The notes below the pieces were generated by a model that worked only from the letters and a program-made list of their open reading frames with translations, did not search any database and had not been told where the DNA came from. Shown here piece after piece: positions 57,075 through 64,000 of a stretch of DNA of 64,000 nt. The stretch is from positions 16,023 to 80,022 of the forward strand of contig JAKIUC010000012.1 in NCBI GenBank assembly GCA_021647785.1, written 5' to 3'. Source of the DNA: Melioribacteraceae bacterium. Lineage in GTDB: Bacteria > Bacteroidota > Ignavibacteria > Ignavibacteriales > Melioribacteraceae. The position numbers and the translations under genes are program-made. Each line of letters starts with the position of its first letter. Within the stretch, counting starts at the first letter, position 1.

Positions 57075-58181
57075 ATGGCTGAAGTAAAACTAAAAAATGT
57101 TTCAAAAATATATGACGGTGAAGTTAAGGCTGTAAATAGTGTTAATATCGAAATTCATGATAAGGAGTTTGTGGTTTTAGTTGGTCCTTCCGGCTGCGGT
57201 AAATCAACGCTTCTTAGGATGATTGCAGGATTAGAATCAATTACAGATGGTGAAATTTTTATTGATGATAATTTAGTAAACGACGTAAGCCCAAAGGATA
57301 GAGATATTGCGATGGTCTTTCAGAATTATGCACTTTATCCGCATATGACTGTTTACGAGAATATGTCGTTCGGTTTAAAAATCAGAAAATTCAAAAAGGA
57401 AGAAATAAAAAAACGTGTGGAAAACGCTGCTGAAATTTTGGATTTAGGTGAACTGTTACAAAGAAAACCGAAGGCGTTATCTGGCGGACAAAGGCAGCGA
57501 GTAGCAATTGGAAGAGCTATTGTTCGCAACCCGAAAATATTTTTGTTTGATGAACCTTTAAGTAACCTTGATGCAAAACTCCGTGTGCAGATGAGAACAG
57601 AGATATCTAAACTGCATAATAGATTAGAAGCCACCATTGTTTATGTTACGCACGACCAAGTTGAAGCTATGACTATGGGTGATAAAATTGTTGTACTTAA
57701 AGATGGAATAATTAATCAGATTGATTCACCTATGAATCTTTATAATAAACCTGCAAATAAATTTGTTGCTGGTTTTATAGGTAGCCCAGCTATGAATTTT
57801 ATTCAAGGCAAAATTGTTTCCGATTCCAAATTGTTTTTCGTGAGCAATGATAAGTTAGTAAAAATTCCACTTTTAACAGAACAGCAAGAGATTTTAAAAA
57901 AGTATATTAATGAAGAAGTTACAATTGGTATAAGACCTGAAAATATTACTCCAGCAAAACTAACTAATGAAAATTCGTATAAAATAGATGTAACTCTTGA
58001 TGTTGTTGAACCAATGGGTAATGAAACAATAATATATTTCAAGATTGGTGAAAATAAAATGGTTGCCAGAATTCAATACAACGAGGTTTTAAGTGTTAAT
58101 CAAAATCTTGAACTTTTAATTAACCTAAAACACTTACACTTTTTTGATGGAAAAGAGGGGAAAGTTATTGAATCCCGTTAA
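57075..58181 (+). CDS. sugar ABC transporter ATP-binding protein, MalK/UgpC-type
   Basis: The 368-residue ATPase powers carbohydrate import. It has Walker A GPSGCGKST (36-44), Q-loop VFQNYALYPHMTVYENM, signature LSGGQRQRVAIGRA, Walker B IFLFDEPLSNLD, the switch His in VTHDQVEAMT, and a C-terminal TOBE/OB regulatory domain (about 240-368, GIRPENI). It lies 9 kb from its permeases but on the same strand and at the end of the locus. An AAAGGA site precedes the ATG. Such ATPases can serve several importers, so sharing is possible. Confidence 0.95.
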   Translation: MAEVKLKNVSKIYDGEVKAVNSVNIEIHDKEFVVLVGPSGCGKSTLLRMIAGLESITDGEIFIDDNLVNDVSPKDRDIAMVFQNYALYPHMTVYENMSFGLKIRKFKKEEIKKRVENAAEILDLGELLQRKPKALSGGQRQRVAIGRAIVRNPKIFLFDEPLSNLDAKLRVQMRTEISKLHNRLEATIVYVTHDQVEAMTMGDKIVVLKDGIINQIDSPMNLYNKPANKFVAGFIGSPAMNFIQGKIVSDSKLFFVSNDKLVKIPLLTEQQEILKKYINEEVTIGIRPENITPAKLTNENSYKIDVTLDVVEPMGNETIIYFKIGENKMVARIQYNEVLSVNQNLELLINLKHLHFFDGKEGKVIESR

Positions 58182-58226
58182 TAGTGTTAATCCGTCACGA
58201 TAAATTTTCTATTGCACAATTATGGT

Positions 58227-60476
58227 TTAACGCACAAGTAACATTTTTTTTGATAATACTTTACTCTTTGTTTTTAGAACATACAAGTACATTCCACTTG
58301 AAAGACTATTACTATTAAACAAGGCTTCATGATATCCTGGCTGTTGAACTTCATTTACTAGTGTAACAATTTTCTCTCCTAATATGCTATATATAGTTAA
58401 CGTTACGTAGGTCTGCTTTAGTAAAGTGTACTTTATAAGCGTACTTGGATTAAATGGATTTGGGTAGTTTTGCTCTAACGTAGTTGAAGAAATATTAGTG
58501 GTTTTACTAAGATTATTTTTTGGAATATTTAAATCTGATTGTTTAATTACAAAACCTCCATCATCTCCTAAAATTAATAAATCACCATGGTTATTGTATT
58601 CCATTTTTTTTAATCTGCCCCAAATAGGTAAGTTTTTATTCGTATTCTTCCAACTTTTACCACCATTTTTTGTTTCTTTGAAATAGTACCCCACTCTCAT
58701 TAAACCATTAAGTGAATCATAAAATGTAAAGTTAGAGTAGTTGCGATAAAAATCATTTGATGTTAAATCTATATTCCATGTTAAACCAGCATCCTCTGTT
58801 CTATAAAGTTTATAACGAGAATGTGCAAATCCTCTTTTATTATTTACCATCGTAATATTTTGTATTTCTCTTTCAAAGTCAATTACACGCCAATTTTTAC
58901 CATAATCGCTTGATAGATAAATCATACCACGTGATGAATGTGAATCATTAAACCTACCACATCCAATTATAGTTGATTCATTAATAATCTGTAGGGAATT
59001 AAAACTAATTTTATGAGAGAACGGACTACTTTCCCATGATTCTCCACCATCAGTTGAATAAAATATTTTTCTTGCATTGTTATATCCAGTAAATGCAATT
59101 ATATTTTTATTAAATGCTGTTAAGTTGCGAAATGCATAACTATTATTAGATAAAAGACGATGCCATGTTAAACCTCCATCAACCGATGAATAAATCATTT
59201 GACCATCTACATTTATAAATACTACACCATCAACAATGTCAACTTCTCTTATTTTATTCCCAATTCCATCTGGGAATAATGATAATTTCCAATTTTTTCC
59301 TCCATCTTCACTAATTAAATAGCGGTTATCCTCTGATATTGCAACCGCTATCTGGTTCAATGATTTATCTGACTTATCAATGGCAAAATCTATTATTGGA
59401 ATATCTGTTTCATTAGTTAATTTATAAAATGTAACGCCTAAATTATCTGATTTAAAAACACCACCATTTGTTGCAGCTAAAATAACTTTTTGTTTTGGTA
59501 GATAGTTAATAGTATATAAATAATGATAATTATTATTTATCAAAAATGCATTGTTTTTGATATGCCATGTTTTTGCAGAATCATTACTTGTTAATTGAAC
59601 TATTTTACGAGAATAATTTTCATCCTTCATATTTCCGTATATTTGCCAATTTTCTTCAGTGAGTTTAATTATATGATTAAGATTGATTTTTTTAACTTCT
59701 ACCTTCACCCAGTTTTTACCAAAATCTCTGGTTTTTAATATAAAAGAGTTCCTTTCTCTTTCATTTTTAAAATAAATACTACCTATGGCAACACCTAACC
59801 CAGAAACTGTCATTTTAATATCATAATAACTTATTTCTACTGTCGAATCAACTTGAATTGGGACATCAACTTTACTCCACGATTTGCATCCATCATAGCT
59901 ATAAAGTATATCACCTTGCTGATCATAATGATATGTTCTAAGTAACCAAACATGATTTACATCTAAAGGAAATATTCTTGAATATGTACGATGAGATTCA
60001 GTTAACGTATCCCAAATTATTCCCCAGGTTTTTCCTCCATCTAAAGTTTTTTCAGAGCCAGTACCCCCAAATATCCAACCAACTTTTGAATTTGCAAAAG
60101 CAGCTACATTAAAAAAATAACTGGAACTACGAATTTCTTCCCAAGATTTACCACCATCGGTGGTTCTATGAACACCCTTCCCTAATACTATACCAGTTAA
60201 GCTATCGCTAAATGCTATTCTTTGCCACGAATTACTACCATATCCAGAATTATCAACATCTACATATCTAGCACTAATATTAAATGTATTTCCTGCATCA
60301 TGTGTTGATAATACCGTTTCCATATCACCCCAAAAATATAGCGAGCTACCAATTACATTAGAACTTCTAATTGGGTTTTGAGTAGGATACGGAGAAATCC
60401 ATTGCCACCCCCCCTGACCAAAAACAGAAATTGAATAGATAAAAACATGAAGAAAAATAGTTTGTAATCCTTTCAT
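58227..60476 (-). CDS. T9SS-exported BNR/YCF48-like beta-propeller protein
   Basis: The 749-residue secreted protein has a signal peptide (to about 21, FGQ) followed by many BNR-like repeats of the pattern S-x-D-G-G-x-T-W (TTDGGKSWEEI, KTLDGGKTWGII, YSSVDGGLTWHRL, YSTDGGESWESS, RTEDAGLTWNID), as in YCF48/sortilin-like propellers. The C-terminus (about 660-749) is a T9SS type A domain with QNYPNPFNPSTLIKY and SGMYLYVLKT. No catalytic residues are evident; role is probably binding at the cell surface. It is two bases downstream of the lipoprotein gene, so both are co-transcribed, and is convergent with the ATPase gene. Confidence 0.85.
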   Translation of the reverse strand: MKGLQTIFLHVFIYSISVFGQGGWQWISPYPTQNPIRSSNVIGSSLYFWGDMETVLSTHDAGNTFNISARYVDVDNSGYGSNSWQRIAFSDSLTGIVLGKGVHRTTDGGKSWEEIRSSSYFFNVAAFANSKVGWIFGGTGSEKTLDGGKTWGIIWDTLTESHRTYSRIFPLDVNHVWLLRTYHYDQQGDILYSYDGCKSWSKVDVPIQVDSTVEISYYDIKMTVSGLGVAIGSIYFKNERERNSFILKTRDFGKNWVKVEVKKINLNHIIKLTEENWQIYGNMKDENYSRKIVQLTSNDSAKTWHIKNNAFLINNNYHYLYTINYLPKQKVILAATNGGVFKSDNLGVTFYKLTNETDIPIIDFAIDKSDKSLNQIAVAISEDNRYLISEDGGKNWKLSLFPDGIGNKIREVDIVDGVVFINVDGQMIYSSVDGGLTWHRLLSNNSYAFRNLTAFNKNIIAFTGYNNARKIFYSTDGGESWESSPFSHKISFNSLQIINESTIIGCGRFNDSHSSRGMIYLSSDYGKNWRVIDFEREIQNITMVNNKRGFAHSRYKLYRTEDAGLTWNIDLTSNDFYRNYSNFTFYDSLNGLMRVGYYFKETKNGGKSWKNTNKNLPIWGRLKKMEYNNHGDLLILGDDGGFVIKQSDLNIPKNNLSKTTNISSTTLEQNYPNPFNPSTLIKYTLLKQTYVTLTIYSILGEKIVTLVNEVQQPGYHEALFNSNSLSSGMYLYVLKTKSKVLSKKMLLVR

Positions 60477-60477
60477 T

Positions 60478-61260
60478 TCAATCCTCCTCTAACAAAACTA
60501 CATCGTGAGTTAGCAAAACATCTTGGAAAAGTTCCTTCCTTAAATATTTAAGTTTATATCCAGGTTTTACAAAAAGGAAATTCACCGTATTCGTTAAGTA
60601 CTTTGTGCGCATATAAGAATTATTGTCATAACTTTTAACTATTACTGAATCTCCAACTAATGCTTTGTTAAAATCGAAATTAAACACCCCATAATTATTT
60701 GTTTTTGCACTTGCTTCGCCCTCTGTGCTTATCACCATCATTTCCTTTTCAGCATTATATACTGAATTATCTTCACCAATTGCTTTAAGATTATAAATAT
60801 ACAATCCATTTTCTAGATTAAGACTATCAACTATTGAATTAAGATAATGTTGATAATATCCATAGGGTAATTCTCTTGTAAACGAATATACATTTCTGTT
60901 ACTATTTTTATACCTTATTATAATTTCAACTGTACACTTTTGTGGTAAAGAATATCTAATATAGGTTGAAGAAAAAAATGGATTAGGGTAATTCTGAAAA
61001 AGCTCAAAATCAAATTCGTTTTTTTCATTTAATAAATTAATTTTAGGCATAGTTAGAGGTGGAATTGGTAAATAACTCAAATTGTAAAGACAAAATATCT
61101 CAACATCACTAATTGGATTCCCTGTAGTATCAAACACACGCCCAATTAATCCAGAGTCAATAACTTCTACATTTGTAATTCCATCATCACAAAATATAAA
61201 AAAATAAGAAATTGAAATTAAAATAACTGCTAGGAATACTTTATACAATTTGTTTCTCAT
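60478..61260 (-). CDS. lipoprotein with internal sorting-domain-like fold
   Basis: The 260-residue protein has a lipoprotein-type signal (YFFIFC, then DD). A CarboxypepD_reg-like start (GLIGRVFDTTGNPISDVEIF) is interrupted at about 82-180 by a segment that looks like a T9SS type A domain (ELFQNYPNPFFSSTYIRYSL ... LENGLYIYNLKA), after which the regulatory-like domain seems to resume (TNNYGVFNFDFNKALVGDSV). Sorting domains are normally at the extreme C-terminus, so here it probably serves as a structural Ig-like module. Likely an outer-membrane partner of the downstream propeller protein. Confidence 0.7.
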   Translation of the reverse strand: MRNKLYKVFLAVILISISYFFIFCDDGITNVEVIDSGLIGRVFDTTGNPISDVEIFCLYNLSYLPIPPLTMPKINLLNEKNEFDFELFQNYPNPFFSSTYIRYSLPQKCTVEIIIRYKNSNRNVYSFTRELPYGYYQHYLNSIVDSLNLENGLYIYNLKAIGEDNSVYNAEKEMMVISTEGEASAKTNNYGVFNFDFNKALVGDSVIVKSYDNNSYMRTKYLTNTVNFLFVKPGYKLKYLRKELFQDVLLTHDVVLLEED

Positions 61261-61396
61261 TTTTACATTACCTCTTTTTTACTACAAAAAACAATGAATA
61301 TTACACAGAAGCTATTGGCGTTTTGGTTAAAGCATAACCCATAACAACAATGCCAAACGTAATGGTGGTCTGAGTAGAACTGTTTGTATTGTGTTG

Positions 61397-61926
61397 TTAA
61401 AAGTATGAATATTCAATTTTAGTTTTACTCATTTGATGCCCATTTTTATAACCTATTATTTCCGCTAACAATCCCCTTGCATCAAAAATAAACTCTTTAG
61501 AATAATTTGTTTTATCATTTATTGTCTGTTTCATTACCACCTTGTATTTATCATTTATTTGATATAAAATTGACAATGCTTTGTCACTATAATTGTTCGT
61601 ACCATGAACAACAATACTAGAATCGCTATACTTATAAACTATTTCGTAAACTTGATTGTTTGTCTTAGGTTGATTTTTTTCGTAGATAATATTACCGTTT
61701 GCATTTTTAACATACTTTTTGAGAAACGCACCAGGTTCTACCACAATAGTGTCATTGATATACGTATAATCTTCCAATCAAATTTGGATAATTTATTAGT
61801 ATCTATTATTCGCCAATAATCTAAAATTGAATCCATTCCAAAAAACACATAACTATAAATTCTGTTACTCTTACCTGTATGACAGACTTGCGGATACTCG
61901 GAGTTTTTAGCGATGATTACCCTCAT
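61397..61926 (-). pseudogene. frameshifted small gene of unknown function
   Basis: Two minus-strand frames overlap: 61738-61926 (62 codons) and 61397-61777 (126 codons). The upstream frame reads NTNKLSKFD and then turns into an unconvincing tail, while the other frame continues LEDYTYINDTIVVEPG, so a single-base shift near 61777 would fuse them into one protein of about 170 residues. The long part has YD-like features (DARGLLAEIIGYKNG, KIEYSYF) like fragments of RHS/YD-repeat proteins. No ribosome-binding site or signal peptide is visible at the upstream ATG. It could be a decayed gene end or a sequencing error. Confidence 0.45.
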
Positions 61927-62068
61927 ACATTACTACAGATATTTACTGAGCATTAAATTAAACTTATTTATATAAAATAACAATTTCTTTTTATCCTGAA
62001 TTATAACAATCACGAATTAGTGAAGAAAAGATAAAATACATATTCCAAATAGTATCCAATGGTAAATC

Positions 62069-62076
62069 TAAATTTG
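62069..62076 (+). promoter_or_regulatory. candidate -7 promoter element for the trp leader
   Basis: TAAATTTG fits TAnnTTTG and would start transcription near 62083, about 68 bases before the leader ATG. No good -33 element is seen. Apart from this I see no gene in 61927-62150. Confidence 0.3.
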
Positions 62077-62150
62077 TAACAAAGCAACTATACGTTACTC
62101 TGTAATTTTTTTTACATAGCTAAAATTAAATTCATATATTTCATATCGCA

Positions 62151-62225
62151 ATGAAAAACTTAACAACAAAAAATATTTCAAATACAAAATTTAACAACTG
62201 GGCTTGGTGGCAGTTTATTAGATAA
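62151..62225 (+). CDS. trpL: trp operon leader peptide
   Basis: A 24-codon frame opens at ATG 62151 and stops at TAA 62223-62225. It encodes Trp at residues 17, 19 and 20 (W-A-W-W, codons TGG at 62199-62201, 62205-62207 and 62208-62210). Three Trp codons in four positions of a tiny peptide, 36 bases before a rho-independent terminator and upstream of trpE, is the layout of a transcription attenuator. Ribosomes starved for Trp-tRNA would stall at these codons. No strong Shine-Dalgarno is visible, which is common in this lineage. Confidence 0.85.
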   Translation: MKNLTTKNISNTKFNNWAWWQFIR

Positions 62226-62235
62226 TAATATAGCT

Positions 62236-62293
62236 CAGTGAAATAGAATATAAAATTTATAGACCCTTCCAAATCACTGTGAAGGGTTTTTTT
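62236..62293 (+). terminator. trp attenuator terminator with candidate antiterminator arm
   Basis: ACCCTTC (62263-62269) pairs with GAAGGGT (62281-62287), extendable by a wobble and an A-T pair, followed by seven T (62287-62293): a rho-independent terminator before trpE. CAGTGA (62236-62241) can pair with TCACTG in its loop (62274-62279). A ribosome at the leader stop codon would cover 62236-62241, whereas one stalled at the Trp codons would leave it free, giving a plausible switch. Confidence 0.8.
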
Positions 62294-62333
62294 GTATAGA
62301 GAATGGCAAAAATAATATCGAATAAAGAACTTC

Positions 62334-62379
62334 GAACAAGGAATTCAGAACGATAGATTTAATTCATAATTCCTTGTTC
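62334..62379. repeat. 12-bp inverted repeat before trpE
   Basis: GAACAAGGAATT (62334-62345) and AATTCCTTGTTC (62368-62379) are perfect inverted repeats around 22 bases. The hairpin ends 39 bases before the trpE start, after the terminator. It may be an intergenic palindromic repeat or may shape the trpE leader RNA. It does not mask the presumed ribosome-binding site at 62408-62416. Confidence 0.7.
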
Positions 62380-62418
62380 AATATTCGAAATTCATTATTC
62401 AAAATAAAAAGAAAGAAC

Positions 62419-63894
62419 ATGAACAAAAATAAATTTATAGAACTTGCAGAAAATTACAATGTAATCCCAGTCTTTGAAAGAGTAACCGGTGATATGCTCA
62501 CGCCAGTGCTGGCTTATCTTAAGTTAAGAGAGAACGATAAATTCTGTTTTCTGTTAGAATCCATTGAAGGAATTGGACGACTTGCACGCTATTCATTTAT
62601 AGCGAAAGACCCAGTAAAAATTATTTCAAATCGTGGAATGGATTTATCAATTACAACTCAGAATGGGAAAGAAGAAGTTACAGAGAACATTTTTCACTAT
62701 TTAAAAAAAGAAATTGCTTCATATAAATTTCCAACAATTGATGATATTCCAGATTTTACCGGTGGTATTGTTGGATATATTGGATATGAGAACATCTCTC
62801 TGATTGAAGAGAAACTTAAATTTGTGAATCATGAAAATTCCGAAACACCCGATTCTATTCTTGGTGTATTCAACACAATAATTGCTTTCGACCATTACAA
62901 ACATCAATTAATTCTTATTTCTAATGTGCATCTAAATAGTAATTCCAATTTAGATGAAGAATATTTAAACGCAAAAGAGAATTTGAAAAAAGTAAAATTG
63001 GAGTTAACAAAACCAATTTCTTATAAGTCAGATTTTAATTTTGAAATTGATGATAACGATGATTTCAATTCATCCACCTTTGCAGATGTAATTGAAAAAG
63101 TAAAAAAGAATGTTTACGATGGTGATGTTTTTCAATTAGTTTTATCGAAACGTTTTAGTGCCAAATATAAAGGGGATTTACTAAACCTATATAGAGCTTT
63201 AAGAATTATAAATCCCTCACCATATATGTACTTTATGGAACTGCCAGAAAATTTAACAATAATTGGTACATCGCCGGAAGATTTAATAAAAGTACAAAAT
63301 AGAAAAGCATCAATACTCCCTATTGCCGGAACAAGAAAAAGAGGTGCAACCCAAAAAAGAGATTTAGAACTTGAAGAAGAATTGCTTGCAGACCCTAAAG
63401 AGAAAGCTGAACATATAATGCTTGTTGATTTAGCACGAAACGATTTGGGCAGAGTCTGCAAATACAATTCTATTGAGATAAAAGATTACATGAAGATTCA
63501 TCGATTCTCTCACGTGATGCATATTGTCTCCAGAGTTGAAGGTGAGTTGCAGGAGAATCAAGATTCGATTGACGCATTTATGGCAGCCTTTCCAGCCGGT
63601 ACTGTCTCAGGTGCCCCTAAAATAAAGGCGATGGAGCTAATTCATAAATATGAAAATAGTCTGCGTAATGTTTATGCTGGCTCTGTTGGATATATCGATT
63701 TTAGAGGAAACCTCGATATGTGCATTGCTATTCGTACACTCTTTTCTATCAAGGATAAAGTTTATTGGCAAGCTGGTGCTGGCATTGTGGCTGATAGCAA
63801 GGCAGAATTAGAATACAAAGAGATAAATAACAAAGCTGCTGTACTCGTAAATGCTCTAAAATATGCAGAGGTAATAGATGAACCAAACAGATAA
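62419..63894 (+). CDS. trpE: anthranilate synthase component I
   Basis: TrpE converts chorismate to anthranilate using ammonia from TrpG. The ATG at 62419 is preferred: it follows a purine-rich AAAGAAAG and starts the conserved MNKNKFIELAENYNVIPVFE; an earlier in-frame start would lie in the palindromic leader. The 491 residues show the tryptophan feedback motif LLES (45-48) with Ser59, and catalytic blocks DVFQLVLSKRF, PSPYMYFME, IAGTRKRGAT, HIMLVDLARNDLGRV, FPAGTVSGAPKIKAMELI and AGAGIVADS. Feedback inhibition by Trp is thus expected beside attenuation. It overlaps trpG by 17 bases. Confidence 0.96.
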   Translation: MNKNKFIELAENYNVIPVFERVTGDMLTPVLAYLKLRENDKFCFLLESIEGIGRLARYSFIAKDPVKIISNRGMDLSITTQNGKEEVTENIFHYLKKEIASYKFPTIDDIPDFTGGIVGYIGYENISLIEEKLKFVNHENSETPDSILGVFNTIIAFDHYKHQLILISNVHLNSNSNLDEEYLNAKENLKKVKLELTKPISYKSDFNFEIDDNDDFNSSTFADVIEKVKKNVYDGDVFQLVLSKRFSAKYKGDLLNLYRALRIINPSPYMYFMELPENLTIIGTSPEDLIKVQNRKASILPIAGTRKRGATQKRDLELEEELLADPKEKAEHIMLVDLARNDLGRVCKYNSIEIKDYMKIHRFSHVMHIVSRVEGELQENQDSIDAFMAAFPAGTVSGAPKIKAMELIHKYENSLRNVYAGSVGYIDFRGNLDMCIAIRTLFSIKDKVYWQAGAGIVADSKAELEYKEINNKAAVLVNALKYAEVIDEPNR

Positions 63895-64000
63895 ATTGCA
63901 GAATCTAAAAATATTAGTAATTGATAATTATGATTCGTTCACTTTTAATCTTGTTCAATTAATTGGTAAATTCACACAAAATATTATTGTAAAACGAAAT
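63878..64000 (+). CDS. trpG: anthranilate synthase component II, glutamine amidotransferase (partial)
   Basis: ATG at 63878, inside the last codons of trpE, opens a frame running off the right edge after 41 codons. The segment KILVIDNYDSFTFNLVQLIG is the unmistakable start of TrpG/PabA amidotransferases. It supplies ammonia from glutamine to TrpE. The overlap suggests translational coupling and equal production. The triad residues lie beyond the window. Confidence 0.93.
   Translation, partial: MNQTDKLQNLKILVIDNYDSFTFNLVQLIGKFTQNIIVKRN

Noticed and set aside
61313..61365. Imperfect palindrome resembling an integron attC site
   Set aside because: ATTGGCGTTTTGG and CCAAACGTAAT pair imperfectly, as in attC hairpins, but the consensus end boxes (RYYYAAC and GTTRRRY) are not both present, and no integrase or cassette array is seen.

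Overview
The window comes from an AT-rich Gram-negative bacterium, most likely of the Ignavibacteria / Bacteroidota-Chlorobi lineage. The evidence is: several secreted proteins with C-terminal type IX secretion (T9SS) type A sorting domains (YPNPFNPST-like motif), a PorV/PorQ-family protein, lipid A genes (lpxB, lpxK), a TonB-dependent receptor, and promoter candidates matching the Bacteroidota pattern TTTG-N20-TAnnTTTG rather than the E. coli -35/-10. No rRNA, tRNA, CRISPR array, phage gene or transposase was recognised. The species cannot be named from sequence alone.

Layout. 1-7 kb: the end of an unknown gene, a secreted hypothetical, then the minus-strand pyruvate dehydrogenase operon aceE-aceF-lpdA and a speB-like ureohydrolase. 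7.5-9.1 kb: a MITE-like inverted-repeat element, then tgt-yajC. 9.4-12.8 kb: a 1151-residue protein recognised as PPi-dependent phosphoenolpyruvate carboxykinase. 12.9-17.0 kb (minus): a CNNM/CorC-type membrane protein, a lipoprotein, a VapBC-like toxin-antitoxin pair whose toxin end is altered by a 19-bp duplication, and an acyl-CoA mutase large subunit with isobutyryl-CoA-mutase-type specificity residues. 17.1-33.3 kb (plus): a 44-bp tandem repeat, a GH2-like membrane fusion lacking the usual acid/base motif, smc, an MtnX-like phosphatase, lpxB-DUF374-lpxK, ppdK, queA, ispD, plsY and gpsA.

33.9-58.2 kb (plus) is a 24-kb carbohydrate-use locus: a LacI regulator with two matching operator-like sites, a T9SS-secreted carbohydrate-binding-like protein, a TonB-dependent receptor, a large secreted FN3 protein, a PorV/PorQ protein, a parvulin-like isomerase, a Cys-rich mini-protein, a complete sugar ABC importer (binding protein, two permeases, MalK-like ATPase), an unassigned helical-barrel protein, a GH2 beta-mannosidase, a GH130 mannoside-active enzyme and a multidomain LamG surface protein. 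It reads as a system to capture, import and degrade beta-mannosides, with no SusD and with an ABC importer at the inner membrane.

58.2-62 kb (minus) holds a T9SS-exported BNR-like protein, a lipoprotein and a probable frameshifted gene. The window closes with the start of a tryptophan operon: a 24-codon leader peptide carrying W-A-W-W, a rho-independent terminator, trpE and the beginning of trpG. This is a classical transcription-attenuation layout and, with the PPi-dependent PEPCK and the mannoside locus, one of the three most interesting items here.
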